64,000 bases of DNA. It comes from Rubripirellula amarantea (GTDB lineage Bacteria; Planctomycetota; Planctomycetia; Pirellulales; Pirellulaceae). Below, in pieces: positions 16,612-26,278 of this stretch. The translations under genes and the position numbers were made by a program. The DNA is taken from contig NZ_SJPI01000001.1 of the NCBI RefSeq assembly GCF_007859865.1, forward strand, positions 682,001 to 746,000, in the 5' to 3' direction. The notes beneath the pieces are model-generated. The model was given only the letters and a program-made list of their open reading frames with translations, ran no database searches and had not been told where the DNA came from. Numbering within the stretch: position 1 is the stretch's first letter; every line of letters starts with the position of its first letter.

Positions 16612-18033
16612 CTAAGCTGCTTTGAACTCGCGAGTTGCATTGTCCAATCCCATCACTCGCAACGTATTGGTGCCGCTGTGCTCAGCGCGAACCTTATCGG
16701 CGTAAGCAATGGCACGCCCGCTCATCGCAGCACGGTTCTTCGTAAACTGCTGCATCAGATCCGGAATCTCGGCGCGATTCTGGTAGATAAAGCCTATCGA
16801 ACGATGTCCGCCGGCGCGACGAACCTGTTCGGCTAACCAACAACGATCGGGTACGATCACCGGAACACCTCGAGAGAGCATTTCCAGAAGCACACCGCTA
16901 CATCTAGCGACGTAGCGCTCGGGCTCATAGAGAAACAGTCCCAAGTCGGCTGTATCAAGCCAGCGGTGATAATCGTCGGTAGTCAAGTTCGCTGTCATGA
17001 TTTCGAGCGGACCATTTTGGTCTCCCGCAAGTGATTGCGAGTAAGCCTGATGCAGAGGCAAAGGAATCAATCCCTGCCACTTTGCCGCTGGCATTTGCAT
17101 CGACAATTGATAGCGCTGACTACGCAAGTGTGGCTCATGAATTTCCGATAGAAAATCATGGATCGCTTCGCGGCCTTTCTCGGCTCGCGGTAATCCTGCC
17201 AACACAGCCTTGATGGGCTGCTTCGACGAATCGCTTTGGTGGATCGTGCGTTGACGGGTGGGGTAGGGGATCGCAGTTACAGGAAGCCGGAGTTCAACTT
17301 TGCGCCATTGTTCGGCCAACGATGGTGTCGTGGCGTGCAAAGCAACTTGGTGAGGCTTCAACGATTCTAGAGCAGTCCGCATTTGGCGATGAATGCTCTG
17401 TAAGGTCGGAGAATTCGAATGGCTTACCGATAGCTGATCCACCAACGCGAAGTGGAAGATCACATCGATTCGCATCGACGCCAGCTTCAATCGGGAAAGC
17501 GCGTTCGCGAGCGCCAACATGACGAAGTCGTCACCGGTGTTGACCAAGATCACGTCCGACGATGTCGGCTCGATTCGTTTCATTAGCCGGCAAAAATCAT
17601 CTGACCATTGAGCCAACATGCGTTGCGGTCGCTTAGAAGGGATCTCCATGCGATCGCGAATGGCTTGCTTGGCTCGATCGAGAATGCTTCCGCCAACAAT
17701 TCGACCTTGGATATCGCGAGGCAGACGAGAGTCGCCATCGACACCGAGCGACCAACGAACCATTCGTCGCGTTCGGAAGGTAGGCAACAACCGGTGTTGC
17801 AAGCAGGCCGCCGAAGACGTTTGGAAAGTTTCATGAGCGGCTAAGACCGGCTGGTAGCCCCAGCGTTGCGCCCCGGACATCAACAAGTTCGCCAATTCGT
17901 AATAGTGACCACCGATCGAACGCACATTGTCGTCAATCACGATCAACCGCGGCTTCGTCGATGCACTACCGGACAGTCGCGAATGCTCCGCGATGTTCGG
18001 AAAGTTTGACGATGGCTGAGGCATGGACGACAT
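16612..18033 (-). CDS. GT4-like glycosyltransferase
   Basis: A 473-residue protein with a GT-B-like layout: an N-terminal half opening with LIVIDDNVRSIGGHYYELA and a C-terminal nucleotide-sugar half. The latter contains GLFLYEPERYVARCSG followed by VLLEMLSRGVPVIVPD, which matches the E-x7-E region of GT4 enzymes loosely. No signal peptide or membrane helix is seen, so it is probably cytoplasmic. The donor and acceptor cannot be inferred. It ends 15 bases from the end of the convergent CDP-alcohol transferase. A second Met at 18024 is an alternative start. Confidence 0.7.
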   Translation of the reverse strand: MSSMPQPSSNFPNIAEHSRLSGSASTKPRLIVIDDNVRSIGGHYYELANLLMSGAQRWGYQPVLAAHETFQTSSAACLQHRLLPTFRTRRMVRWSLGVDGDSRLPRDIQGRIVGGSILDRAKQAIRDRMEIPSKRPQRMLAQWSDDFCRLMKRIEPTSSDVILVNTGDDFVMLALANALSRLKLASMRIDVIFHFALVDQLSVSHSNSPTLQSIHRQMRTALESLKPHQVALHATTPSLAEQWRKVELRLPVTAIPYPTRQRTIHQSDSSKQPIKAVLAGLPRAEKGREAIHDFLSEIHEPHLRSQRYQLSMQMPAAKWQGLIPLPLHQAYSQSLAGDQNGPLEIMTANLTTDDYHRWLDTADLGLFLYEPERYVARCSGVLLEMLSRGVPVIVPDRCWLAEQVRRAGGHRSIGFIYQNRAEIPDLMQQFTKNRAAMSGRAIAYADKVRAEHSGTNTLRVMGLDNATREFKAA

Positions 18034-18444
18034 AGGAGCGGAATGGCTTCTCTTTAAGAAGTGGTGGTTGAGTGAAACAGGTCCAAGCGGCGTTGCTTTG
18101 ACGGTTGTGCCAGGGCTCTATTCCTATCCTTCGGAACTTTTGACACTTTTGATTCAGTTAAACCTAGATTTGCTACCAGCATGGCGGGTTTAGCGAAAGT
18201 GAAATTCCGTTTCATGCTCGAACATGGCCTCTTGCGCCATCATTTTTGCAGTTGTGGGCATCCCCCGTGGTTTCGTAACGTCCACGGCAATGGATCGAAA
18301 GTCCTTGCGGCGCCCCCGTCGTGGACAGACGCGATTTCACGCAGAGCCTCGTTTTGGCGGAACCGAAGTGTTGCGCAGAACCGTCGTTTCACGTGGGGTT
18401 TCAAGGACTTCAGACCGATCACCCAATACCACAATGAGGCAACG
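18034..18444. other. Divergent intergenic region, glycosyltransferase / large lipoprotein
   Basis: The 411-base gap holds a TTGACA element for the rightward gene. The frame of the lipoprotein gene is open back to an ATG at 18181, but that upstream part lacks family-like features and would bury the lipoprotein signal, so I treat it as leader. Confidence 0.5.
18140..18170 (+). promoter_or_regulatory. Candidate sigma-70-type promoter for the lipoprotein gene
   Basis: A perfect TTGACA at 18140-18145 is followed, after a 19-base spacer, by TAGATT at 18165-18170. The spacer is two bases longer than ideal. Transcription would begin near 18177 and leave a leader of about 270 bases. Confidence 0.4.
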
Positions 18445-20331
18445 ATGCACTCCTTTGGCCAACGATGGACGACGTTTCTGGCGGTTTTTGCAGTATCAAT
18501 GATCAGCTTCGGCTGTCGTGGAACCAAACCGTTCGGACGTTTCGTGCAAGTGACTCAGGAATCGCCTGCCGACCTACCCGAGGTGGAAGCCCCTCGGCAG
18601 CGATTGGCCAGATCAGGTTCAACGTCCGCGGAATCCACGTTAAAAAAGCGACCAACGATGGAATCTGGAAATCTGGAAATTTCCATGACTGCCGAAGATG
18701 CTCCTAGCCAAAAATCCGATCAACAACGCCGAATGCTGGCGTCCGATAAGGCTCCTCAGCACCCTCGCATCGATGCTCGTGCGACCAGTTCCGATCAGAA
18801 AACGGCTGCGGCGCAAAAATCAAATGCTTCGAATCATCTGGCTCTTGATCACATTAGCGGTCAAAAGTCCGATCGTTCCCAATCCGCGAAAGCCGCCGTC
18901 CAACAAGCTGGCGTCCAACAAGTCGCCGCTCGATCGCCCAGCGACGCTTTGGCGTCCGATCAACCGCAAACGGATGAGCAACGGGCGATCATGGAAGCGT
19001 TTAGCGACTATCCGCCGGAAGTTCAGAAGGAAGCTCTTCGTCGATTGCTAGCAGCGACCGCGAAGAAAGCGGAAAAATCGAATCAGCCATCCGAAATGAC
19101 CGCCGCGATCCAGCGAAGCATGGGCAACTTGCCTGACCTACCAGCGCTATCGGGCAAACCAGCCGACAACCCCGCGCTTCGGCTGACTGACGACTCTGAT
19201 TCGGATCACTCCGGCCACACCGCCGAGGACCGATCGAATCGCTCGAGACGATCATCGGCGGTGGTCACCGTTAGTGACAAGTCGTCCAAGACGAATGCAG
19301 AAATGAAAACCGCTGCCCAACCTAATGCGGCCCAACCTAATGCGGCCCAGTCCAACGCCGTTGCGCAATCCGAATCCACCAAGCAGACCATTTCGGCTGC
19401 GGAATTCGAAGCCTTGAAATCTGGCGGACTCGAATCGACCGTCGTGCAATCCATCAATGATTCCAAGACGAACGAATCTAGTGCCGTGCAGCCCGCCTCG
19501 GCTGCTCGCGAAAGCGGAGCCAACGACCCAATGATCGCCCGCGCAACGCCGACCGATGTCGATGACAAGCTGAACCCCAACGCGAAAAGCGCAACCAGCC
19601 CGACCGTTAGCCTAGATCCATCTACCCTGAACGATGCAGAGCTCTATCGAGCCCTGCTCAAGAAACTCACCATTGCACCCGAGGGCGAGTCGAAATCAGA
19701 ACGCGCTAGCCGCCTGATCAAGCTTCGACACATGATGGTACTTTCGGGAGACGTTGATTCGGCCGTCGCTGGTATTGATGGCATGACCGATTCGGAACAA
19801 GAATTCTTGCGACACCAGTTGCTCGGTTTGTGGACGATGGTTGACCCCGCAGGTCATCCCGTTGCCAGCCGCCGAATCACTACCGCACTGCCTCAACTGC
19901 GTGAAGCCACCAAGTTTGCCGCTGCAGCGACCGACACATTGGAACTGCGTTCGCTTTCGTTCTGCACCGAAATCGAGTCTTACGGTCAAATCAAACCGTT
20001 TTCTGGAAACCGATTCTCGCCAGGCCAACAGGTCATTCTGTATTGCGAAATCGAAAACTTCACCGCTAAACAAATCACCGACGGATTCGAAACACACCTG
20101 CAGGGTAGTTTTGATATCTACGACGGCAACAACCAGAAGGTGGTCAGCCAGCTATTGCCCGAAGATCGCCAGACTTCCTCGAACTACTTGCGTGATTACT
20201 ACATCGCGTACCAAATGCACTTACCCAAGCAACTGGCACCGGGAACGTATCGAATGCAGCTGACCATGGAAGACGTCGCAGGCAAGAAGTACGGGCAAGC
20301 CAGCATCCCGCTTGAAATTGCAGCGCAGTAG
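18445..20331 (+). CDS. Large Ser/Ala/Gln-rich lipoprotein of unknown function
   Basis: A 628-residue protein whose start is fixed by a GAGG ribosome site five bases upstream and by a lipoprotein signal: hydrophobic residues 9-24 then ISFGC. Residues about 40-400 are low-complexity and rich in Ser, Ala, Gln and Asp, with an in-frame 15-bp repeat giving AQPNAAQPNAAQSNA. This part is probably disordered. The C-terminal 230 residues look folded, with a helical ERASRLIKLRHMMVLSGDV region and a final beta-rich domain (YGQIKPFSGNRFSPGQQVIL through GTYRMQLTMEDVAGKKYG). I do not recognise a named domain. It stands alone and is probably envelope-attached. Confidence 0.72.
   Translation: MHSFGQRWTTFLAVFAVSMISFGCRGTKPFGRFVQVTQESPADLPEVEAPRQRLARSGSTSAESTLKKRPTMESGNLEISMTAEDAPSQKSDQQRRMLASDKAPQHPRIDARATSSDQKTAAAQKSNASNHLALDHISGQKSDRSQSAKAAVQQAGVQQVAARSPSDALASDQPQTDEQRAIMEAFSDYPPEVQKEALRRLLAATAKKAEKSNQPSEMTAAIQRSMGNLPDLPALSGKPADNPALRLTDDSDSDHSGHTAEDRSNRSRRSSAVVTVSDKSSKTNAEMKTAAQPNAAQPNAAQSNAVAQSESTKQTISAAEFEALKSGGLESTVVQSINDSKTNESSAVQPASAARESGANDPMIARATPTDVDDKLNPNAKSATSPTVSLDPSTLNDAELYRALLKKLTIAPEGESKSERASRLIKLRHMMVLSGDVDSAVAGIDGMTDSEQEFLRHQLLGLWTMVDPAGHPVASRRITTALPQLREATKFAAAATDTLELRSLSFCTEIESYGQIKPFSGNRFSPGQQVILYCEIENFTAKQITDGFETHLQGSFDIYDGNNQKVVSQLLPEDRQTSSNYLRDYYIAYQMHLPKQLAPGTYRMQLTMEDVAGKKYGQASIPLEIAAQ
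19315..19359. repeat. In-frame 15-bp tandem repeat in the lipoprotein gene
   Basis: GCCCAACCTAATGCG occurs at 19315 and 19330, with a diverged third copy at 19345. It encodes repeats of Ala-Gln-Pro-Asn-Ala in the low-complexity region. Confidence 0.8.
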
Positions 20332-20421
20332 GCGTTCTGGACTACTGCTCGACTACCACCCAACTTTCGCGGTCGATGAAAATTCCGCGGTCAATGAAAA
20401 CGTTGATCAAAAAACGTCACC

Positions 20422-20460
20422 TTGAAAACCGCTCAGTTGGAAACCGCTCAGTTGGAAACC
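20422..20460. repeat. 15-bp tandem repeat 3' of thpR and the lipoprotein gene
   Basis: TTGAAAACCGCTCAG, then TTGGAAACCGCTCAG, then a partial TTGGAAACC form a 15-base-period array. A less exact pair (CGCGGTCGATGAAAA / CGCGGTCAATGAAAA) precedes it at about 20368-20400. It lies between two convergent genes. Confidence 0.75.
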
Positions 20461-20464
20461 ACGA

Positions 20465-21037
20465 TCAATCGAAGTCGATCGTGTCCATGACTTGGTACGT
20501 GGGGCCGTGCTTATCCAAGAAGCTGGCCATCAACTGCATGTGATCAACCATCATGGTGCCCAGATTGGTGCGACGTTCGTCACCCAAGGCTGCCTGCAAA
20601 GCTTGGCTGGCTTTTTTTCGACTTCCCTTGGGTCGCCCCAGAGTCAAGTGTGGGCGATAATCGCGAGGCTCTTGTTTGAAACCAAGTTCCGCAAGGTCGA
20701 CTTCCAGTCGTTTGACGATTTCGCACAGACTACCGGATTCGTCTTGAACCCCGGCACAGATAACGCGAGGTCGGTCGAGCGATGGCATACCACCGGCACC
20801 CGAAAAAACGAGATCAAAGGGCTCTACGTCGGCCACGGCATTGCGAATGACGTCGCAGATCTTGGGCACTTCGAAATTGTCGACATCGCCTAAGAACTTC
20901 AACGTAAGGTGCAGCGTGTCGGTGGGAACCCACTTGATACCATCGCCGTCGCTAGCGAGATACTGGATCAATTTCCGCGCCGCGTGCTCGACTTCGGGCG
21001 AAAGGGGAACGGAGATGAAGGAGCGAATCGTTTGCAT
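20465..21037 (-). CDS. thpR: RNA 2',3'-cyclic phosphodiesterase (2H family)
   Basis: A 190-residue 2H phosphoesterase of the ThpR/LigT type, which opens 2',3'-cyclic phosphates on RNA to 2'-phosphates. Both catalytic HxT motifs are present: LHLTLKFLGD near residue 43 and PHLTLGRPK near residue 126. The start MQTIRSFISVPL fits the family N-terminus; an upstream extension of 21 codons does not. It diverges from the YheT-type hydrolase with only 23 bases between start codons, so their promoters must overlap each other or the coding sequence. Confidence 0.9.
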   Translation of the reverse strand: MQTIRSFISVPLSPEVEHAARKLIQYLASDGDGIKWVPTDTLHLTLKFLGDVDNFEVPKICDVIRNAVADVEPFDLVFSGAGGMPSLDRPRVICAGVQDESGSLCEIVKRLEVDLAELGFKQEPRDYRPHLTLGRPKGSRKKASQALQAALGDERRTNLGTMMVDHMQLMASFLDKHGPTYQVMDTIDFD

Positions 21038-21060
21038 GATGTCAGATCGTACACCGAAAG

Positions 21061-22128
21061 ATGCTTTTGTTTGAGCCTCCTCCATTCGTTCCCCATCCAA
21101 TTTTTCGCGGTGGGCATCTACAAACCCTGGCTCCCGAAATCCGACGGCCGGCCGCTCGGCATGTCAGACTCATCGGCGACCGACCACCTATGTTGGTTGA
21201 GGTTTCCCAAGGCGATCGAATTGCGTTGCATATCGACGAACCTGAATTCGCGAATGTCCAAACGCCGACCGTTTTGCTGGTTCATGGTTTGACGGGCTGT
21301 CATGCCGCCCCCTACATGATCCGATTTGCTCACTATTTCCTAAGCCTGGGCTATCGGGTTTGTCGGATGGACATGCGAGGCTTTGGGGCCGCTTGGGCGC
21401 ATTCGCAAAACCTATCGCATGCCGGTCGCAGCGACGACTGTTTGGTAGCAATGAGCACATTGGCCGCCAACACAACTGGCGATTTGTTCGCGGTGGGTGT
21501 CTCGTTGGGTGGGAATCAACTCTTGCGAGGCATCGGGCGAATAGGCGCTGGCCTCGATCCCCAGCCAAGCTGGATGAGTCGTCTGTCCGGCGTTGCAGCG
21601 GTTTGTCCGCCGATCGACTTAAAGCGGTGCGCCGACAACATGGATCGCCGACGTATGCGGCTGTATAACCACTATTTCATCCGAGCGTTGCTGCGACGAC
21701 CACCGAAACTGGTGGCTCAACGAGCAGATTTCCAAGCCATCATGCGAGACCGTCGCCCCAAAACACTACGGCAACTCGACGAGCAGTTCACGGCACCCCT
21801 GAGCGGTTTTGATGACGCACTTCACTATTACCGCGAAAGCTCGGCCATTGAGCAAATCGGAGCGATACGAACTCCGACGCTAATCATTGCTTCAAAAGAT
21901 GACCCGATCGTGCCCTACGAGTGTTTCTCGCAGGACACGTGCGCGTTGGGGAACATCGCTCGGACCGATAAACTGAACATCTTGTCACCCCGGGCGGGTG
22001 GCCATGTGGGGTTCATCGGCCGCGATAACCGTTCGTGGCTCGAGTCGACCATTGAAATGTTTTTTCGAACCTATTTGTCCTTCCAAACTGGCTCGGGTTC
22101 AATTTCGTCGGCCACCGGTGACCCCTGA
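21061..22128 (+). CDS. YheT-type alpha/beta hydrolase
   Basis: A 355-residue hydrolase of the YheT (AB-hydrolase, UPF0017-like) family. It begins with the typical HPIFRGGHLQTLAPE segment. The oxyanion region LLVHGLTG, nucleophile elbow GVSLGGN (Ser about residue 148), acidic residue in ASKDDPIVP and histidine in AGGHVGFIG complete a catalytic triad. The substrate is not known for the family with certainty; esterase activity on lipids is the usual suggestion. The last 58 bases overlap the end of the ferredoxin gene on the opposite strand. Confidence 0.87.
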   Translation: MLLFEPPPFVPHPIFRGGHLQTLAPEIRRPAARHVRLIGDRPPMLVEVSQGDRIALHIDEPEFANVQTPTVLLVHGLTGCHAAPYMIRFAHYFLSLGYRVCRMDMRGFGAAWAHSQNLSHAGRSDDCLVAMSTLAANTTGDLFAVGVSLGGNQLLRGIGRIGAGLDPQPSWMSRLSGVAAVCPPIDLKRCADNMDRRRMRLYNHYFIRALLRRPPKLVAQRADFQAIMRDRRPKTLRQLDEQFTAPLSGFDDALHYYRESSAIEQIGAIRTPTLIIASKDDPIVPYECFSQDTCALGNIARTDKLNILSPRAGGHVGFIGRDNRSWLESTIEMFFRTYLSFQTGSGSISSATGDP

Positions 22129-22433
22129 TCGGATCGACCGCTGCCTTCGAGCCGACTGATCAACTCGACGGTCATGTCATGGTCGCAAGCAATCTGGCAG
22201 CTTAGACGAACGCCGGAATCAGTCACTTCACGAACTCTTAACGTCTCGGCTTCAGCCTCAGTGATCTGTTTTGGCTCGCCATCGACGAAATGAACGCGGC
22301 ATGTGGTGCAACGAGATTTGCCGCCACAGGCGTGAAGCTGGTCAGTACCGGCTTCCTCGACGAGAGCTTTGACGAGTCGTTTTCCTGCGGGCACATCGAA
22401 TTGTCCGACACCTTCAACGGTTAGCTTGGGCAT
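22071..22433 (-). CDS. Plant-type [2Fe-2S] ferredoxin
   Basis: A 120-residue electron carrier with the 2Fe-2S ligand pattern C-x5-C-x2-C (ACGGKSRCTTC) and the fourth Cys in RLSCQIAC. The C-terminal 25 residues form an acidic tail encoded in the overlap with the YheT gene. The start at MPKLTVEG gives the normal beta-grasp beginning; the upstream frame is Cys-rich but unlike the family. The redox partner is not evident from the neighbours. Confidence 0.88.
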   Translation of the reverse strand: MPKLTVEGVGQFDVPAGKRLVKALVEEAGTDQLHACGGKSRCTTCRVHFVDGEPKQITEAEAETLRVREVTDSGVRLSCQIACDHDMTVELISRLEGSGRSDQGSPVADEIEPEPVWKDK

Positions 22434-22704
22434 GCGATTTCTCTTAAAAGCGTTGTGAAATGAGGTTTGACTCTGGTGCGACAATGTAGCCGAGCGGCAA
22501 AATCGGCAAAGTGCCATCGAGCAAGTAGCTTGCGGGTGTTAGGATGTCGGGTTGGCGCTGCGCCCTAGACTTTTGGCACCTTCATCGGTGGCCTCCACCC
22601 CCGTGGTTCGCTCACCGTGGTTCGAACCATCGTGTCCGAAAGTCTTGATGCCGCGACCTGGGCTCGCATGGCGAGTCAGGCACCTCAACTAAGTTGGTGA
22701 GGGC

Positions 22705-25700
22705 TTGGCCAAGATTCGGCTCGCAACGCCATCATTGATCGACCGTTTGCAACGTGGAAAACTCAGTATGGATTTGATGTCCGATGACGCCATTAGCGCC
22801 TTTGGAATTTTGGTCGGAGAAGCCATTGAACGGCTAGTCGATCGACATAACGAATCGTTGGATAAACAGGCGGCCATGATGTCGGTTGATGGTCCAACGT
22901 TCTCGCAGGTCGATCACCGAATGCAATTTGATTTCCGAGTCAAAGGAAATCGGCAAAAGACAGTCGAATGCCAGATCGAAATTCACGAACAGGCAAACGA
23001 GGATGGCGAGGAAAAGAGCTTCGATTCGCTTCTCGATACCGCCTTCGAGGCGAGTCCTTCCTGCACGTGCGATATCTTCCTGGAACAACACACCTGCCAA
23101 CACACCCTGGCGTCGTCCTGGTTATTGCAAGAACAACTTGCCCGCCGAGGTGCTGCTGAAGTATTCGAATTTCTTGGCGAACTGAAAGTCGACACTGTTA
23201 ATTCAGGTCGTGAACTCGTGGGCGAGATCCTTGGCTTAGCGGAAGAGTCCAACCGCACCGTCGAAGCCTCTGAAGAAACACAATTGCAGTGGCGGATCGG
23301 TCTTCCCAATTCACGTTACTACAGCCCCATTTCGATCAACGCCTACGAGCAGAAACCCAGAAAGAACCGCAAGGGTTGGACGAAGGGACGTGAGGTTCGA
23401 AGTTACGATTTGTTGCGACGTGACTTCTCGGGCAATCTGCGAGACGGACGCATCGCGGCCCTCGTTGCCAAGCCCAGCTATTCATTTGAAGAAGACCACT
23501 ACGCCGAATTCCAGGCGCTCGAAGCGCTCGTTGGCCACGAGAACGTGACTTGGGATGACGTCGACGCCACGCCCATCGAAGTCTTCGCAGCGGAATTAAC
23601 GCTCACGCTTGTTCCCGTCGAGGTGGAAGGCGAAGAAGAATCGAGCCCGGAAAACGACGTCGTACTCGCCAATGAGGAAACCGCGAAATCCAACCTTCGC
23701 TTTCGTCCGCAATTGGAAGTCGCCGGGATTCGCGTGAACGTCGAAGATTGCGAAGTCATTCTTGGCCATTCCAGTCCCGTCGATCCGCTTGTCATTTTGG
23801 TAGACACCAAAGGCAATCGAATGGTGATCTGCCACCTTCGCGACCCCAAAGCCACTCGCATGATCCAGTACTTGGTGCGTAGTGACTTAAAGGACACGTT
23901 GCTTGATGCCGAAGCGGCTGCCAAATTTTCCGTTGGCAGTTCGACCGTCGACACACTCATTCGCGTCAATCTTCCGCCTCAACTTGCCGGTCCTATCGAG
24001 CCGGTTGAAGCGGAACTTGTCATGGAACTGCGACCGCGCCCCGGTGCAGGTCTGAGTTTGGCGATCGGCATGCATGATCCTCGCTTCCGCCAACTCGCCG
24101 TTCCCGGCGAAGCGCCGGACACGGTGCCTTGCCTGACGGATCTTGGTCCGGTTCGTCTGCAACGAGACCTAAAATCGGAACTCGATCGCACCTCGGCTGT
24201 TGTCCAGAAATTTGCATTGGATGCGCTTGCATCGGACGGTCACTTCCGTTGGGTCGCCACATCCGACGAGATCGCATTGGATCTACTCGCGGCGTTGTAT
24301 CAGGCCGGTGAAGAAGCACCGCGACTAATTTGGCCCGAAGGTGAATCGTTGAAGGTTCGTGGTGAAATCACTCCTTCGGCTCTGCGAGTGCAAATTGAAG
24401 ATCGCCGGGATTGGTTTGGCCTCGGTGGTACCGTTTCCCTTGACGGACGCGAAATCCCTCTTGAACAATTACTTGCTGCGGTGCGAGACAATCGCTCGCT
24501 CGTGCAGGTGGGTGATCGTGAGTTCTCGAAGATCTCCGATGCGTTCCGCAAACGTCTGCAACAACTCGGCGACACCGTCGTCAACGATCGTGGCGAAATG
24601 AAAATCGCTGATGCAGCGGTTCCTTCGGTGGTCGAACTATTCGGTGAAGACGTCTCGATCGAAGCCACCGCACGTTGGCATGCTTCGATTGCCAAGCTCG
24701 AATCGCTTGCGGATTGGAATCCGGACAAACCAGCAGGACTCGACGCGACACTTCGCGATTACCAGCTCGAAGGTTACCAATGGCTCGCTCGTTTGGCCGC
24801 CTGGGGCGTTGGCGGAGTATTGGCCGATGACATGGGCCTTGGAAAGACAGTCCAAACGCTTGCTGCGTTGATTGAACGAGGTCCCGATGGGCCCGCTTTG
24901 GTGGTCGCACCCACAAGCGTTGGTGACAACTGGGTCCGGGAAGCCATGCGTTTCGCGCCCTCGCTGAACGCTCACTTGTATCGCGATGCCGACCGTAAAA
25001 AGTTAGTGAAGTCGGCTGGTGATCACGACATCATCATCGTCAGCTATCAGTTGCTTCAGCGAGATGCCGAGATCTTCGCCACCCGAACATGGAACACACT
25101 GGTCCTCGACGAGGCACAGTTCGTTAAGAATTCACAAACCAAAACCGCGCGCGCGGTCCGTGCCATCAACGCTAACTGGCGACTTGGATTGTCAGGCACA
25201 CCTTTGGAAAACCATCTTGGCGAATTGTGGAGCCTATTTCGAACATTGAGTCCTGGCTTACTTGGATCATGGGACCGATTCCGCAATCGGTTCGCCGATC
25301 CAATTGAACGACATAAGGATGACGAACGTCGCCAATCGCTTTCCCGCTTGGTGCGCCCATTCATACTTCGTCGAACCAAAGACAAAGTGCTCAAGGAATT
25401 GCCACCAAGAACTGAAATCACATTGCAAGCCGAACTCAGCAAGGGTGAACGTAAGCTCTACGAAGACGCCCGCGTTGCCGCGCTTGCTGAACTCAGCGGT
25501 GCAGCGAACAACGAATCGGGTGCGGCGGGTCAACAACGCATTCGTACGCTCGCGTGGTTGACGCGACTTCGCCAACTTTCGTGTCACCCACGATTGGTGG
25601 AAAGTTCGTGGAAGAAAAGTTCGGCTAAAATGGATCTGTTTGTTTCATTGGTCCAAGAACTACGCGAGGGCAACCACCGTGCCCTCGTGTTCAGTCAGTT

Positions 25701-26142
25701 CGTCAAACACCTCAAGCTCATTCGCGAAGCGCTCGACGAGGCTGGCGTGACCTATCAATACCTTGACGGGGCAACACCGGCGAAGGAACGCAGCCGTCGA
25801 GTGGACGCGTTCCAGGATGGCGAGGGTGACCTGTTCTTGATCTCGTTGAAAGCCGGTGGCACCGGTTTGAACCTAACCGCCGCCGACTATGTGCTGCACT
25901 TGGATCCCTGGTGGAATCCGGCGGTGGAAGACCAGGCGACTGACCGTGCTCACCGCATCGGCCAAGAACGCCCGGTCACGGTTTACCGCCTCGTATCGGC
26001 GGGCACGATCGAGGAACAGATTCTCGAACTTCATGCCGACAAACGAAAGCTTGTTGCGGGAATCCTCGACGGCACCGACTACGCCGGCAAAATGGACACG
26101 GCTGAACTGATCGACCTGATTCGCGAGGGAGCCGGAGAGTAG
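22705..26142 (+). CDS. SWI2/SNF2-family helicase with SWIM zinc finger
   Basis: A 1145-residue DNA translocase. A SWIM-type zinc-binding motif (CTCDIFLEQHTCQH) lies at about residues 119-132. A long middle region of unclear fold leads to the SNF2 motor: motif I DDMGLGKTVQTLA near residue 708, DEAQ box near 801, LSGTPLENHLGELWSLF, and in the C-terminal lobe SLKAGGTGLNLTAADYV and ATDRAHRIGQ near 1083. SWIM-SNF2 proteins of this layout are known in many bacteria, but their role is poorly defined. Translation seems to start at TTG, since no ATG or GTG occurs between the in-frame stop at 22690 and TTG 22705, and GGTGAGGG lies just upstream. Confidence 0.9.
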   Translation: MAKIRLATPSLIDRLQRGKLSMDLMSDDAISAFGILVGEAIERLVDRHNESLDKQAAMMSVDGPTFSQVDHRMQFDFRVKGNRQKTVECQIEIHEQANEDGEEKSFDSLLDTAFEASPSCTCDIFLEQHTCQHTLASSWLLQEQLARRGAAEVFEFLGELKVDTVNSGRELVGEILGLAEESNRTVEASEETQLQWRIGLPNSRYYSPISINAYEQKPRKNRKGWTKGREVRSYDLLRRDFSGNLRDGRIAALVAKPSYSFEEDHYAEFQALEALVGHENVTWDDVDATPIEVFAAELTLTLVPVEVEGEEESSPENDVVLANEETAKSNLRFRPQLEVAGIRVNVEDCEVILGHSSPVDPLVILVDTKGNRMVICHLRDPKATRMIQYLVRSDLKDTLLDAEAAAKFSVGSSTVDTLIRVNLPPQLAGPIEPVEAELVMELRPRPGAGLSLAIGMHDPRFRQLAVPGEAPDTVPCLTDLGPVRLQRDLKSELDRTSAVVQKFALDALASDGHFRWVATSDEIALDLLAALYQAGEEAPRLIWPEGESLKVRGEITPSALRVQIEDRRDWFGLGGTVSLDGREIPLEQLLAAVRDNRSLVQVGDREFSKISDAFRKRLQQLGDTVVNDRGEMKIADAAVPSVVELFGEDVSIEATARWHASIAKLESLADWNPDKPAGLDATLRDYQLEGYQWLARLAAWGVGGVLADDMGLGKTVQTLAALIERGPDGPALVVAPTSVGDNWVREAMRFAPSLNAHLYRDADRKKLVKSAGDHDIIIVSYQLLQRDAEIFATRTWNTLVLDEAQFVKNSQTKTARAVRAINANWRLGLSGTPLENHLGELWSLFRTLSPGLLGSWDRFRNRFADPIERHKDDERRQSLSRLVRPFILRRTKDKVLKELPPRTEITLQAELSKGERKLYEDARVAALAELSGAANNESGAAGQQRIRTLAWLTRLRQLSCHPRLVESSWKKSSAKMDLFVSLVQELREGNHRALVFSQFVKHLKLIREALDEAGVTYQYLDGATPAKERSRRVDAFQDGEGDLFLISLKAGGTGLNLTAADYVLHLDPWWNPAVEDQATDRAHRIGQERPVTVYRLVSAGTIEEQILELHADKRKLVAGILDGTDYAGKMDTAELIDLIREGAGE

Positions 26143-26195
26143 ATCAGACACCAGCAGACGGCTGCTAGGAACCAAACCTGCCAAAACCTGACTCA

Positions 26196-26268
26196 TAATC
26201 CTGAGCTCGTTAATCCTGAGCCCCTGTAATCCTGAGCTCCCCTTAATCCTGAGTCGCCTAATCTCAAG
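26196..26268. repeat. TAATCCTGAG spaced repeats upstream of recA
   Basis: TAATCCTGAG occurs exactly at 26196, 26211, 26227 and 26244, and a diverged TAATCTCAAG follows at 26259. Spacing is 15, 16, 17 and 15 bases, and the bases between copies are GC-rich and variable. Confidence 0.85.
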
Positions 26269-26278
26269 CCATTGACCA

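Noticed and set aside
18181-18444. Earlier ATG for the large lipoprotein
   Set aside because: It would bury a clear lipoprotein signal and ignores the good GAGG ribosome site before 18445.
26196-26268. Spaced TAATCCTGAG copies as a CRISPR array
   Set aside because: Copies are 10 bp with 5-7-base gaps; CRISPR repeats and spacers are several times longer, and no cas gene is present.
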